This document shows, piece by piece, positions 49,619 to 59,121 of a stretch of 64,000 bases of DNA. Under the pieces are notes generated by a model, which was given only the letters and a program-made list of their open reading frames with translations, was not told where the DNA came from and did not search any database. Within the stretch, counting starts at the first letter, position 1. Each line of letters begins with the position of its first letter. Origin of the DNA: Vibrio maritimus (GTDB lineage Bacteria; Pseudomonadota; Gammaproteobacteria; Enterobacterales; Vibrionaceae); NCBI RefSeq assembly GCF_021441885.1, contig NZ_CP090438.1:1550001-1614000 (forward strand). The letters are read 5' to 3'. The translations under genes were made by a program, and so were the position numbers.

Positions 49619-52120
49619 CTAGAGTTCTAACTCTGCCATCAGTTTTTGTTCAATCTCACTGCTGGATTTGGCATTGAAGAGCGCATCACGGAAGTCGGCA
49701 TGCATGATTTTGCGTGCGAGCTTCGAGAAAATCTTCATATGCTGGTCGCCGGCAGCGTGCTTATTTAACGTCAGCATGATGACGAATTGTGCTTCTTCAT
49801 CGCCCCATTGAATCGGCTTAGCGAGACGACACACGCTCACCGCTGACTGCTCGATGTGTTCACTCTTGGTATGTGGAATCGCAAAACCAAACCCAAGCCC
49901 AGTAGAGAACACATCTTCGCGCGCCCACAAATCATCCGCCAGTTTATTCGGATAACGGCAACGACCTGTAAGGAAGAGGTTATCTGACAGTGTTTTAATC
50001 ACTTCTTCTTTGCTGCGAAGGTCTAAGTCGAGCTTGATGCAATCCTCTGAAATAAGCGGCGCTTCAGTTTGGGCCATTCGGAACTGCGCAAGCAGATGCT
50101 CTACTTCAAGAGGTGTGCGGCATTGCATCGCTTTATTGAGTAGCTGACGGCATTCGCGACTATCTAGGTTTGAGATACGCTCTTTAGTCGCAGCAATGCT
50201 TGGCGCACTCATGCTGATTTCATCCAGACCAAGACCGACCAACAGTGGTAGCACTGAGCCTTTCGCACCTAGCTCGCCACACAGACCAACCCACTTACCA
50301 TGACGATGTACTTCGCTCACTACGTGATCCAGTGTTCTTAGGAACGCCGGATTTAAGCTGTTGTAGTGTTTGGTGACTTTGGCATTGTCACGGTCAACCG
50401 CCATCAGATACTGGGTTAGGTCATTAGAGCCAATAGAGAAGAAGTCGACTTCTTCACAGCATTGATCGATGATGAACGCGACAGAAGGGACTTCCATCAT
50501 GATGCCGAGTGGGATCTTCTCATCAAACGGCACTTGCTCTTTGCGAAGGTCTTGGCGAACTTCTGCGAGTATGTCTTTAACCCATAGGATCTCTTCCATT
50601 GATGAAATCATCGGGATCATGATTTTTAATGGACCATGCGCCGAGGCTCTTAGAATCGCTCTCAGCTGTGTTTTGAACAGTTCAATAAATTCTTCGTAGA
50701 TTCGAACCGCGCGGTAGCCAAGGAATGGGTTGTTCTCTTTCGGAATGTTGAGGTAATCAACGGGCTTGTCGCCACCGATATCAATAGTGCGGACGATGAT
50801 AGCTCGGCCCGCCGCAGCATCGAGAGCTTGGCAGAAGATGTTGTATAGCTCATCTTCTTTAGGTGCACTCTTACGATCCATATACAGCATTTCTGTACGG
50901 AATAAGCCAATGGCTTCAGCACCAGATTCAAAGGCAGATTTGGCTTCTACTGAGTGAGCGATGTTGGCTGCCACTTCAAGCTTTTTGCCATCTTCTGTCA
51001 TGCCTTGCGTGTCTTTAAATGCTGCTTGTCGCTCTCGAACCGTGTTAATAACACGCTGCTCTTGCTCGTAATAGCGAACGACGGGCTCACTTAAGTCTGT
51101 CACAATGGCGCCAAGGTTAGCGTCTAGGTAGACCTCACTGCCAATGTTGGCATCCAATGACCCGTCTTTAACGCCGACGACCGTAGGAATGCCGAACGAG
51201 CGAGCGAGAATAACGGTATGAGAGGTGCTGCCGCCATGGGTCAAAACAAGACCTTTTAGAAGCGCTTTGTCTAGCTCAAGAAACTGGCTAGGGGTGAGGT
51301 CTTCAGCCATGCAAATCGAGGCTTCAGTCAGTGCAAGTTGGCTGGTGTAGTGCTCATCACCATAGATAGTTTGTAGCAGTTGGAAACATACGTCGCGGAT
51401 GTCGAGTTCGCGCTCGCGCAGATATTGGCTTGATGATTTTTGCAATTGTTCCGCGTAGTGTTTAGCAGTGGCAATTACAGACTGAGCGCTGCTTCGACCT
51501 TCAACTAGGTTAGTGTTTAGCTGCTTGGAAAATTCTTCATCGTTTAGAATAGAAAGGTGCGCCGCGAGGACTTCACTTTCGGTATCGACCGAGGTTTTCG
51601 CTTGTACCTCGATTGACTTCGCCAAGTGGGCAACGCCTGATTTCAATGCTGATTGCTCTTGCGCTAGTGGCTTTGCTTCCGGCATGTAAGGGAGCTGATC
51701 AAAATTAATTGCGCCAACTTTTACCACCACACCGCGTCCGACACCAGAACTGACGGAAGTCGCTCTAACCACACCTGAGGTTAGGTTTGCCAGGTTACGA
51801 GGCAGTGGTTGCTGTTCTTCATCGGCCTGCGTTTGTTCTAGAGGCGCATCGCAGTGCGGGAACTCATTAGCAATAAAGCTTTGTAGTGCCTCTAATGCTG
51901 TTTCTTCGTCCTCACCCTCAATAGTGATCACACATTTGTCGCCAAGCAACGTGTCGGTACCGATAAGAGATAAAACGCTTTTCGCATTTCCAGAAAGCCC
52001 GGTACGCTCGTTCTGCCATTCAATGCTCGATTGATATTGATTACAAAGGGTTTCTACATGACCCGCTGGTCTCGCGTGAACACCATTCGGCAGTTCACAA
52101 GAAAACGTAAAACTTCTCAT
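49619..52120 (-). CDS. Fused PTS protein HPr-EI-EIIA(Fru), FryA-like
   Basis: The 833-residue cytosolic phosphotransferase is close to E. coli FryA in length. The HPr domain (1-90) has active H15 in GVHARPAG. Enzyme I (~120-690) has the phospho-His in LTHGGSTSHTVILARSFGIP, the PEP-binding domain with RTIDIGGDKPVDYL and FSIGSNDLTQYLMAVDRDN, and GLCGELGAKG. EIIA of the fructose type (~700-833) has its His in FGFAIPHTKSEHI. It carries the complete phosphorelay from PEP to EIIB in one chain, so this transport system can work without PtsHI. It is divergent from the EIIC gene across a 487-bp control region. Confidence 0.95.
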   Translation of the reverse strand: MRSFTFSCELPNGVHARPAGHVETLCNQYQSSIEWQNERTGLSGNAKSVLSLIGTDTLLGDKCVITIEGEDEETALEALQSFIANEFPHCDAPLEQTQADEEQQPLPRNLANLTSGVVRATSVSSGVGRGVVVKVGAINFDQLPYMPEAKPLAQEQSALKSGVAHLAKSIEVQAKTSVDTESEVLAAHLSILNDEEFSKQLNTNLVEGRSSAQSVIATAKHYAEQLQKSSSQYLRERELDIRDVCFQLLQTIYGDEHYTSQLALTEASICMAEDLTPSQFLELDKALLKGLVLTHGGSTSHTVILARSFGIPTVVGVKDGSLDANIGSEVYLDANLGAIVTDLSEPVVRYYEQEQRVINTVRERQAAFKDTQGMTEDGKKLEVAANIAHSVEAKSAFESGAEAIGLFRTEMLYMDRKSAPKEDELYNIFCQALDAAAGRAIIVRTIDIGGDKPVDYLNIPKENNPFLGYRAVRIYEEFIELFKTQLRAILRASAHGPLKIMIPMISSMEEILWVKDILAEVRQDLRKEQVPFDEKIPLGIMMEVPSVAFIIDQCCEEVDFFSIGSNDLTQYLMAVDRDNAKVTKHYNSLNPAFLRTLDHVVSEVHRHGKWVGLCGELGAKGSVLPLLVGLGLDEISMSAPSIAATKERISNLDSRECRQLLNKAMQCRTPLEVEHLLAQFRMAQTEAPLISEDCIKLDLDLRSKEEVIKTLSDNLFLTGRCRYPNKLADDLWAREDVFSTGLGFGFAIPHTKSEHIEQSAVSVCRLAKPIQWGDEEAQFVIMLTLNKHAAGDQHMKIFSKLARKIMHADFRDALFNAKSSSEIEQKLMAELEL

Positions 52121-52217
52121 AGGGGCTCATTCCTTAGGTTCGAAATTGTTATTGGTTGTTTATGACTACAACTTTAACAGTTCCAAAAATCGGGGCTATT
52201 GGATAAAAGTGCTAAAA

Positions 52218-52233
52218 ACTGGATATTTGTTAG
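52218..52233 (-). promoter_or_regulatory. Regulon motif copy 1 (probable AraC-family operator)
   Basis: ACTGGATATTTGTTAG is the exact reverse complement of the copy at 52421-52436. It lies 98 bp upstream of the fused-PTS start. Confidence 0.6.
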
Positions 52234-52246
52234 ATGCTGGATTAAC

Positions 52247-52262
52247 TGTGATAGCGCTCAAA
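52247..52262. promoter_or_regulatory. CRP-like site
   Basis: TGTGATAGCGCTCAAA matches TGTGA-N6-TCACA in the left half and in three of five bases on the right. Catabolite control is plausible for a PTS operon, but the match is partial. Confidence 0.3.
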
Positions 52263-52420
52263 AATACAGTTAATCTTGTGACTTCTGTCATGTTGATCGT
52301 TGTGTTAATAGTGGTTGATATTACGACAAATCATTCTAAAACAATGTCTTATAAATAAGTTGCGTCCTCTCTATCTTGCTGTTACTCAAAGTGTGCTCAA
52401 GATCAACATTCATCTCACGC

Positions 52421-52436
52421 CTAACAAATATCCAGT
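52421..52436 (+). promoter_or_regulatory. Regulon motif copy 2 (probable AraC-family operator)
   Basis: CTAACAAATATCCAGT lies 172 bp upstream of the EIIC start and mirrors copy 1. A further CTGGATA lies at 52459. Confidence 0.6.
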
Positions 52437-52607
52437 AAAAAGCAGTTTTGTCCTCTAACTGGATAGCACAAATGCTCACTATTATAACCCTGTGCGATAG
52501 AGATGGAGTTTCTCTGAAGCTTAATCAAAAACGTGAGCCAATAAATATAAAAGAAGTACTTCCTTTAATAAAAAATTTTAATACTTATGTACTCTAAGGA
52601 GAGGTCA

Positions 52608-53681
52608 ATGAATGACTTAATCTCAATTCTTAAAAACACAAGACAACATCTAATGACGGGTGTGTCTCATATGATTCCTTTCGTGGTTGCGGGCGGTATC
52701 TTACTTGCGGCTTCGGTCATGCTTTATGGTGAGGGTGCAGTACCAGAAGAGGGAACCTGGCTGCATGATCTGTTCTTCATCGGTGTTGCTGGCTTCCAAC
52801 TTATGGTTCCCATTCTTGCTGCTTACATCGGTTACTCCATTGCGGACCGTTCGGCGCTCGCTCCTTCTGCTATTGCAGCTTTCATCGGCGCTAATATGTA
52901 CAACACGGGCTTCTTTGGCGCGATTTTCGCGGGTCTCCTAGGTGGTATCGTTGTCTTCTACCTCAAAAAGATCAAAGTACCAGCATTTGCTCGCTCTATC
53001 ATGCCAATCTTTGTCATTCCTATCATAGGTACGTTTATCACTGCAGGCGCCATTGTATGGGGTATCGGTGAGCCAATTGGCGCGGCAACTGAAGGTCTAA
53101 CTAGCTTCCTTAAAGGCATGCAAGACTCAAGCATTGTGGTACTCGCTATCATCATGGGTCTAATGATTGCCTTCGATATGGGTGGTCCGGTCAACAAAGT
53201 GGCTTATGCATTCGTCATTCTTTGTGTCGGCGAAGGTATCTACAACGTTGCCGGTATCAGTGCAGTAGCGGTTGCTACGCCATCAGTAGGCATGGGTCTT
53301 GCGACTTTCCTAAACAAAAAACTATACGGCTCTGACGAACAAGAAGCAGGCCGCGCATCAATCCTAATGGGCACCATGGGTATCACTGAGGGTGCGATTC
53401 CTTTCGCAGCTGCAGACCCACTTCGTGTTCTACCGTCAATCATGATTGGTACGGCAACAGGCGCCGCAACGGCAGCTGTCTTGGGTGTTGAGTGTTTCGC
53501 AGCATGGGGTGGCTTGATTGTACTGCCAGTGGTTGAGGGACGATTTGGCTTCCTGATTGCACTCGCTGTGGGAGCTCTTGTTACCGCACTAATGGTTAAC
53601 TTCTTGAAAGCGCGTCGCAAGGTAGAAGAGCCAAAGAAAGAAGAATCCGATGATTTAGACCTAGATATCACTATCGGTTAG
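52608..53681 (+). CDS. PTS fructose-like EIIC permease (FrwC/FryC type)
   Basis: The protein is 357 residues from the ATG at 52608, with AAGGAGAGG upstream; the in-frame 52587 start precedes that site. It has about nine transmembrane segments and the EIIC(Fru) landmarks LMTGVSHMIPFVVAGGILLA, FIGANMYNTGFFGAIFAGLLGG, IPIIGTFI, GGPVNKVAYAF and GITEGAIPFAAADP. It moves the sugar across the inner membrane while EIIB phosphorylates it. EIIB follows 100 bp later, so the two subunits are separate chains. Confidence 0.94.
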   Translation: MNDLISILKNTRQHLMTGVSHMIPFVVAGGILLAASVMLYGEGAVPEEGTWLHDLFFIGVAGFQLMVPILAAYIGYSIADRSALAPSAIAAFIGANMYNTGFFGAIFAGLLGGIVVFYLKKIKVPAFARSIMPIFVIPIIGTFITAGAIVWGIGEPIGAATEGLTSFLKGMQDSSIVVLAIIMGLMIAFDMGGPVNKVAYAFVILCVGEGIYNVAGISAVAVATPSVGMGLATFLNKKLYGSDEQEAGRASILMGTMGITEGAIPFAAADPLRVLPSIMIGTATGAATAAVLGVECFAAWGGLIVLPVVEGRFGFLIALAVGALVTALMVNFLKARRKVEEPKKEESDDLDLDITIG

Positions 53682-53781
53682 TTAGAGATTTCACGGTTAG
53701 TTCGAGATATCACGGTTAACTCTTAAAATTTGAAAGATATATCCAATAAAAACAGAACGTTAAAAATAAAAGGTGAGAATT

Positions 53782-54105
53782 ATGACTAGTATCGTAGCAG
53801 TAACAGCATGCCCATCTGGCGTAGCACATACCTACATGGCAGCAGAAGCGGTTGAAGCAGCAGCAAAAGCAAAAGGCTGGAACTGTAAAGTTGAAACCCA
53901 AGGCTCTATCGGTATCGAGAATGAGCTGAGTGCAGAAGACATTGCCGGCGCTGACATCGTTATCTTAACCAAGGACATTGGTATTAAGAATGAAGATCGA
54001 TTCCAAGGTAAGACGATTGTTCGTATCGGTGTCAGTGACGCAGTTAAGCGCTCTGAAGCAGTAATGGACAAGATTGCCGCGCATCTAGAGAAAGCGACGG
54101 CATAA
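53782..54105 (+). CDS. PTS fructose-like EIIB (FrwB/FryB type)
   Basis: The protein is 107 residues from the ATG at 53782 (AGGTGAGAAT upstream). The phosphorylated cysteine lies in VTACPSGVAHTYMAAEAVE, the EIIB(Fru) signature. It accepts phosphate from the EIIA domain of the fused protein and passes it to the sugar. A paralogue is encoded at 59122. Confidence 0.95.
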   Translation: MTSIVAVTACPSGVAHTYMAAEAVEAAAKAKGWNCKVETQGSIGIENELSAEDIAGADIVILTKDIGIKNEDRFQGKTIVRIGVSDAVKRSEAVMDKIAAHLEKATA

Positions 54106-54124
54106 ATAATGACGGCATAAATAT

Positions 54125-54146
54125 GGCTCCTTCATTCGGAGGAGCC
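54125..54146 (+). terminator. Hairpin between EIIB and the glycyl radical enzyme
   Basis: GGCTCCT and AGGAGCC form a 7-bp stem, followed by TTCAT with no T-run. It is more likely an mRNA-processing or attenuation structure than a full terminator. Confidence 0.45.
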
Positions 54147-54239
54147 TTCATACCACAGTCACTTGTTCTGCCAGGTTAGCAAAGGTGACTCTGATATGAA
54201 CTCAATCAGTACCCACATATAAAAATAATGGAGCCTATT

Positions 54240-56540
54240 GTGAGCACCGAAAGAATAACTCGATTAAAGTCTGCCCTGTTTGAAGCCCAACGAGAAATTT
54301 CCCTAGAGCGCGCTCTTCTGTATACCGAGAGTCATCAGCAAACGGAAGGCGAGCACACCTTGATCCGCCGTGCTAAGGCCACCGCTCATGTTATGGACAA
54401 TGTTGCGATATCTATTCGTGATGATGAGCTCATTGCAGGTAACCGAACCGTGAAACCTCGCGCTGGTATTGTGTCCCCAGAAATGGACCCGTACTGGATT
54501 GAGAAAGAGCTCGATATTTTCGAGTCACGTCCGCAGGATAAATTCTTTATCTCTGAGGATGATAAGGCGGTCTACAAGGAGACGTTATTACCTTATTGGT
54601 CTGAACGTTCGATGAAAGATTTCATCAATGGGCAGATCCCTGACAAAGTCAAAGAGGCTGTTGCTGAGAAAGTCTTTAGTGTTAACCAGACTGATAAAGG
54701 CCAAGGGCACATCATCATAGATTTTGACCGATTGCTAGAAAAAGGTCTTGGTGCGTTAACCGATGAAATGTCGACACTGGCAACGGTCAATGCTGATAAC
54801 GAGTTTTATCAATCGGTTCTGATCCTTTTAGAGGCGTCCACACGTCACATTCGCCGATATGAGACCCTTGCTAATCAAATGGCAGCAGAGTGTGAGTGCC
54901 CAGTACGTGCCGCTGAACTAACCCGTATTGCCAGCATTTCGGCAAACATCGCGACCCAAAAGCCGCAAGGCTTCTATGAAGCGTGCCAGCTGTTCTGGTA
55001 CATGAACATTATTTTGCAATATGAATCTAATGCGAGCTCGCTTTCACTGGGGCGCTTTGATCAATACATGATGCCGTTCTACCAAGCGTCTATTGAACAA
55101 GGTGAATCACCTACATTTTTACAAGAACTACTTGAGAGCTTGTGGGTTAAGACCAATGACATCGTTCTGCTGCGCTCATCTAGCAGTGCTAAGTTCTTTG
55201 CGGGCTTCCCAACGGGATACACCATTTTGCTTGGCGGCTTGACCGAGAATGGACGCAGCGCTGTAAACACCTTGTCTTCCCTCTGTCTGGATGCATATCA
55301 AAGCGTTCAACTGCCGCAGCCTAACCTTGGTGTGCGCGTGAATGAGTTTATCGATAGAGCGTTCTTGAATAAAACTGCAGAGACGATTCGCCTCGGAATG
55401 GGTATTCCACAGATCTTCAACGATGAAGTCGTGGTGCCGGCGTTTCTAAACCGTGGCGTGTCGTTAGAAGATGCTCGTGATTACTCCGTTGTCGGCTGCG
55501 TCGAATTGTCTATTCCAGGCAAAACCTATGGATTGCACGATATTGCGATGTTTAACCTGCTCAAAGTGATGGAGCTGGTTCTAAAACGCAATAAAGACAA
55601 TCAAGAAGTCTCTTTTGACGCTTTAATGTCTGAGATCCGCAGTGATATCTGTGACTACGTTAAGTTAATGGTCGAAGGCTCGAATATTTGCGATGTGGGT
55701 CATCGTGATTGGGCTCCGGTACCGCTTCTATCTTCGTTCATCAATGATTGCATCGAGAATGGCAAAGACATCACTTACGGTGGTGGACGCTATAACTTCT
55801 CTGGTGTGCAAGGCATTGGTATTGCCAACCTGTCTGACTCTCTTATGGCGCTCAAACGTTTCGTGTTTGAAGAGAAGCGCATGAGCTTTGCCGAGTTTAT
55901 AGAGGTGTTGGAATCTAACTTCGAAGGCAAAGAAGGTGAGCGCGTTAGAGCTCGCTTGATGAACAGATACGAGAAGTATGGCAACGATATCGATGAGGTC
56001 GATGCTATGGGGGCAGACTTACTTCGTTTGTTCTGCAAAGAAGTCGAGACTTACGAAAACCCTCGCGGTGGCTACTTTACACCAGGATCTTACACAGTGT
56101 CAGCACACGTGCCACTCGGAGCGGTTGTTGGTGCAACGCCTGATGGTCGTCTGGCAGGTGAGCAGTTGGCTGATGGTGGTCTATCGCCGATGTTAGGTAA
56201 AGATCAACAGGGCCCAACCGCCGTGCTTAAGTCAGTCAGCAAATTGGATAATTACTTGCTTTCGAATGGCAGCTTGTTGAATGTGAAGTTTACCCCTTCA
56301 ACGCTTGAGGGCGAACAAGGCATTACTAAACTGGGCGACTTTTTGCGTGCTTTTATGAAGCTCAAACTGCAGCACATCCAGTTCAACGTGCTTAATGCAG
56401 AAACCCTTCGCAAAGCACAGGAAAAACCAGAGGACTATGCTGGGTTGGTAGTTCGAGTAGCGGGTTACAGTGCGTTTTTCGTCGAGCTGTCTAAAGAGAT
56501 TCAAGACGACATCATTCGAAGAACTGCCCATGAGCTGTGA
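54240..56540 (+). CDS. pflD: Glycyl radical enzyme, PflD-like (predicted 1,5-anhydrohexitol-6-phosphate lyase)
   Basis: The GTG at 54240, six bases after GGAG, gives 766 residues, the size of E. coli PflD; ATG at 54228 would overlap the ribosome-binding site. The active-site cysteine is C420 in VVGCVELS, with the Glu two residues on (E422) that marks dehydratase/lyase-type members rather than true pyruvate formate-lyase. The radical glycine is G742 in VRVAGYSAFF. E. coli PflD and YbiW are reported to open the ring of 1,5-anhydromannitol- and 1,5-anhydroglucitol-6-phosphate to 1-deoxyfructose-6-phosphate. The PTS and FSA-type aldolase around it fit that pathway. Which epimer is used cannot be told from the sequence. 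It is oxygen-sensitive once activated. Confidence 0.9.
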   Translation: MSTERITRLKSALFEAQREISLERALLYTESHQQTEGEHTLIRRAKATAHVMDNVAISIRDDELIAGNRTVKPRAGIVSPEMDPYWIEKELDIFESRPQDKFFISEDDKAVYKETLLPYWSERSMKDFINGQIPDKVKEAVAEKVFSVNQTDKGQGHIIIDFDRLLEKGLGALTDEMSTLATVNADNEFYQSVLILLEASTRHIRRYETLANQMAAECECPVRAAELTRIASISANIATQKPQGFYEACQLFWYMNIILQYESNASSLSLGRFDQYMMPFYQASIEQGESPTFLQELLESLWVKTNDIVLLRSSSSAKFFAGFPTGYTILLGGLTENGRSAVNTLSSLCLDAYQSVQLPQPNLGVRVNEFIDRAFLNKTAETIRLGMGIPQIFNDEVVVPAFLNRGVSLEDARDYSVVGCVELSIPGKTYGLHDIAMFNLLKVMELVLKRNKDNQEVSFDALMSEIRSDICDYVKLMVEGSNICDVGHRDWAPVPLLSSFINDCIENGKDITYGGGRYNFSGVQGIGIANLSDSLMALKRFVFEEKRMSFAEFIEVLESNFEGKEGERVRARLMNRYEKYGNDIDEVDAMGADLLRLFCKEVETYENPRGGYFTPGSYTVSAHVPLGAVVGATPDGRLAGEQLADGGLSPMLGKDQQGPTAVLKSVSKLDNYLLSNGSLLNVKFTPSTLEGEQGITKLGDFLRAFMKLKLQHIQFNVLNAETLRKAQEKPEDYAGLVVRVAGYSAFFVELSKEIQDDIIRRTAHEL

Positions 56541-57420
56541 GTGCAACACTAGCGGTTCACGCTGCGGAGAACATAAAGGAGAGCTGGGCTCTCCTTCACC
56601 AACCGCTCGAGTGTTCAATATTCAACGCTACTCGCTCAATGATGGTGAGGGGATACGTACTGTCGTGTTTTTTAAAGGGTGTCCATTGAAGTGCCCGTGG
56701 TGTGCTAACCCCGAATCTCGCTCTATTGAACAAGTCAACATTCGTAGGGAGTCAAAATGTCTTCACTGTGATGTGTGTGAACAGGATGTTGACGAATGTC
56801 CTAGCGGAGCTTTTGAACAAGTCGGTTATGACGTCACGGTAGAAGAGCTAATTGCAGAAATCGCCAAGGATGATGTGTTTTATCAAACCTCTGGAGGCGG
56901 GGTGACATTATCCGGTGGCGAGGTTTTGGTTCACGGTAAGTTCTGTATTGAACTCCTTAAACAACTCAAAAAGCTTGGTTACAAAACGGCGATCGAGACC
57001 TCTGGGCATGGGAACAGCAACCACCTTGTTGAGATGGCGAAATACTGTGACGAGATTTTATTTGATTTCAAAATGATGAACAGAGAGCAAGCCAAAGACG
57101 TCATTGGTATTAACTTGGATAAAGTACTTAAGAGTTTTGATGCTCTAAAGTTGGCATCTTGTAAGTTGATCCCAAGGTTGCCGCTGATTCCAGGCTACAC
57201 ACTCGACCTGATCAATGTCGATAAGGTGCTTCATTTTTTAGCACCTTATTCGTTAGAAGAATTACACCTGCTGCCGTTCCATCAATTTGGTTCCAGCAAA
57301 TACGAAACACTAGGGATGACGTATTCGATGAAGGATACCCCGGTACCTACAAAACAAGAAGTTGATGCTATTCAGCGCCATGTCGAAGCACATGGATACA
57401 AAGTAGTCATAGGAGGCTAG
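56530..57420 (+). CDS. pflC: Glycyl-radical-enzyme activating enzyme, PflC-like radical SAM protein
   Basis: The protein is 296 residues from the ATG at 56530, overlapping the pflD stop by 11 bp. The longer frame from 56470 is shadow coding. The radical SAM cluster motif is FFKGCPLKCPWCANPES (CxxxCxxC). A small ferredoxin-like insert follows with four cysteines (KCLHCDVCEQDVDECPSGAF). GGGVTLSGGEVLVHG is the GGE motif for SAM binding. It puts the radical on G742 of the upstream enzyme. Overlapping genes keep the two in step. Confidence 0.93.
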   Translation: MSCECNTSGSRCGEHKGELGSPSPTARVFNIQRYSLNDGEGIRTVVFFKGCPLKCPWCANPESRSIEQVNIRRESKCLHCDVCEQDVDECPSGAFEQVGYDVTVEELIAEIAKDDVFYQTSGGGVTLSGGEVLVHGKFCIELLKQLKKLGYKTAIETSGHGNSNHLVEMAKYCDEILFDFKMMNREQAKDVIGINLDKVLKSFDALKLASCKLIPRLPLIPGYTLDLINVDKVLHFLAPYSLEELHLLPFHQFGSSKYETLGMTYSMKDTPVPTKQEVDAIQRHVEAHGYKVVIGG

Positions 57421-57422
57421 AC

Positions 57423-58280
57423 ATGAGCAAGAAGCGAATTTTAATTACTGGTGCGGGTGGTTTCTTCGGAACGCGATTTATTAACCGCTATCAAGGTGAG
57501 TTCGAGGTTCGAGGCACTGACGTTGCCCAATTAGACATCACAGACGCTGATGCAGTGAACCGCATCTTAGGTGAGTTCAAGCCTGATTTTGTCATCCATG
57601 CCGCTGCTATCGCCGTCACTGATTTTTGCAACAAGCATCCAGATGTGGCGCATAAAGTGAACGTTCAAGGAGCGATTAATGTCGCTAAAGCTTGTAAAGA
57701 TGTAGGGGCGAAGCTGGTGTTTATATCCACTGAGCAAGTGTTCAATGGCAATCCAGAAGCAGGACCATACACAGAAGAATCAACACCAGTGCCGGATACG
57801 GTCTACGGTCAAAATAAACTGGAGGCCGAGCGTGAGCTAGCGACGATTTTGCCTGAGATGTGGGTGCTGAGATTCACCTGGTTGTTTGGTCTTCCTGAGC
57901 GCAATACAACGATCAATCCGAATGTGGTTTGGAATGCGGCTCAAGCGTTATTTAACGGTGAGACCATGCACGAACGAGGCAATGAGTTCCGTGGTTTAAC
58001 GTATGTTCATGAGCTTATTGAGCAGTTTCCAAAGATATTCGAAATTCCTTATGGAACTTATCACACTGGCGCGCACAACGACGCAAGTCGCTATGAGATA
58101 GCACAACATATTTTAACTGAGCTTAAGCTCGGAGAACGCACCCAAGAGGTTCTGGTGCAAAGTGACGCACCAAAGATACGTGATGTGAGACTTGATACCA
58201 GCAAGCTTGCTGCTCAGGGCATTCAGTTTACTGAGAGCAAACAAGCGATTACTAAGTGTTTGAAAGAATTCGGCTACTAA
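57423..58280 (+). CDS. RmlD-like extended SDR sugar reductase/epimerase
   Basis: The 285-residue protein has the Rossmann motif ITGAGGFFGTRF and the catalytic set Ser-Tyr-Lys in FISTEQVFNG and VYGQNKLEAE. The closest plan is dTDP-4-dehydrorhamnose reductase (RmlD). It starts 2 bp after the activase stop with AGGAGGCTAGAC upstream, so it belongs to the operon. It has no counterpart in the E. coli frw-pflDC order that I know of. It might oxidise, reduce or epimerise an anhydrohexitol or the hydroxyacetone product, but this is inference. Confidence 0.87.
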   Translation: MSKKRILITGAGGFFGTRFINRYQGEFEVRGTDVAQLDITDADAVNRILGEFKPDFVIHAAAIAVTDFCNKHPDVAHKVNVQGAINVAKACKDVGAKLVFISTEQVFNGNPEAGPYTEESTPVPDTVYGQNKLEAERELATILPEMWVLRFTWLFGLPERNTTINPNVVWNAAQALFNGETMHERGNEFRGLTYVHELIEQFPKIFEIPYGTYHTGAHNDASRYEIAQHILTELKLGERTQEVLVQSDAPKIRDVRLDTSKLAAQGIQFTESKQAITKCLKEFGY

Positions 58281-58342
58281 ACATTTGTCTTTAAAAAACC
58301 GGCCACACAGTAGCGACCCATATTACCATTGGAGATGTACCC

Positions 58343-59020
58343 ATGATTTATATGCTTGATACCGCCAACCTAGATGCAATTAAAAAAGCGGTAGACTTGT
58401 ACCCAATAGTCGGTGTCACAACCAACCCGACCATCATAGCTAAAGAGAATCGTCCTTTACGCGATATCATTTTAGATATCCGTGAGATTATTGGTCCAGA
58501 TCGCATGTTACATGCACAAGTCGTTAGCGATAACGCGGATGTCATGTTGGAAGAAGCGAAAGCGTTGCGTAAGCTTGATTCAGAAATCATCGTTAAGGTA
58601 CCCGTGACACCTCAAGGTATTAAAGCTATGAAACTCATTAGTGCCGAAGGTATCCGAATTACGGCGACTGCGATTTTAACGCCACAACAAGCCTTGATGG
58701 CTGCGATGGCAGGAGCTGAGTTTTTGGCACCGTATGTAAACCGACTGGATAACATCTGTGGTGATGGTACTCAAGTGGCTGCGGAGATGGCACATCTTAT
58801 CGATGTCTATCAGCTGGATGCGAAAGTACTCGCCGCGTCGTTTAAGAACGTCCAACAAGTCCATGAAGTTGCTAAAGCAGGGGTACAGTCGGTCACAATC
58901 GCACCGGATGTATTTGACCAATTGTTGGTTCATCCGCTGACTGATTCCGGTGTCGCGGGCTTTATGAGCGATTGGAATCAAGCGTATGGCGAGGGCAAAA
59001 CGGTTCTTGATTTGCTATGA
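58343..59020 (+). CDS. fsa: Fructose-6-phosphate aldolase-type transaldolase (FsaA/FsaB-like)
   Basis: The 225-residue protein is FSA-sized rather than the larger transaldolase. The Schiff-base lysine K85 lies in IIVKVPVTPQG, the same number as in E. coli FsaA. MLDTANLDAIKK at the start and VGVTTNPTIIAKE are standard. FsaA/FsaB cleave 1-deoxyfructose-6-phosphate to hydroxyacetone and glyceraldehyde-3-phosphate in the anhydrohexitol pathway, which matches the upstream radical enzyme. TGGAGATGTACCC precedes the ATG, and a strong terminator follows. Confidence 0.93.
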   Translation: MIYMLDTANLDAIKKAVDLYPIVGVTTNPTIIAKENRPLRDIILDIREIIGPDRMLHAQVVSDNADVMLEEAKALRKLDSEIIVKVPVTPQGIKAMKLISAEGIRITATAILTPQQALMAAMAGAEFLAPYVNRLDNICGDGTQVAAEMAHLIDVYQLDAKVLAASFKNVQQVHEVAKAGVQSVTIAPDVFDQLLVHPLTDSGVAGFMSDWNQAYGEGKTVLDLL

Positions 59021-59065
59021 TCATGATTAGGAACAAGTTTACATAGAATAGACAAAGACAGGGAT

Positions 59066-59096
59066 GCCTAGTGAGATTATACTCACTAGGCTTTTT
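59066..59096 (+). terminator. Intrinsic terminator after the aldolase gene
   Basis: GCCTAGTGAG and CTCACTAGGC form a 10-bp perfect stem followed by TTTTT, 46 bp past the stop. Confidence 0.92.
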
Positions 59097-59121
59097 GCTA
59101 TAGAAAGATCTTAGGATAAGA

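Larger units (their letters stand above)
52121..52607. promoter_or_regulatory. Divergent control region between fused-PTS gene and EIIC operon
   Basis: The 487-bp AT-rich gap holds two inverted copies of the regulon motif (52218-52233 and 52421-52436). Each copy has a weaker related half-site about 20 bp away (TTGGATA at 52199; TGTCCTC at 52449), as expected of AraC-type tandem sites. A CRP-like site lies at 52247-52262. A 70-codon frame at 52146 lacks a ribosome-binding site and is probably not a gene. Confidence 0.6.

Noticed and set aside
52146..52358. 70-codon ORF in the divergent PTS promoter region
   Set aside because: It covers the regulatory motif and the CRP-like site, has no ribosome-binding site, and looks like translated AT-rich DNA.
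54240..56540. Annotation as a true pyruvate formate-lyase
   Set aside because: Pyruvate formate-lyase has two adjacent active-site cysteines. This protein has a single Cys followed by V-E, the lyase/dehydratase pattern.
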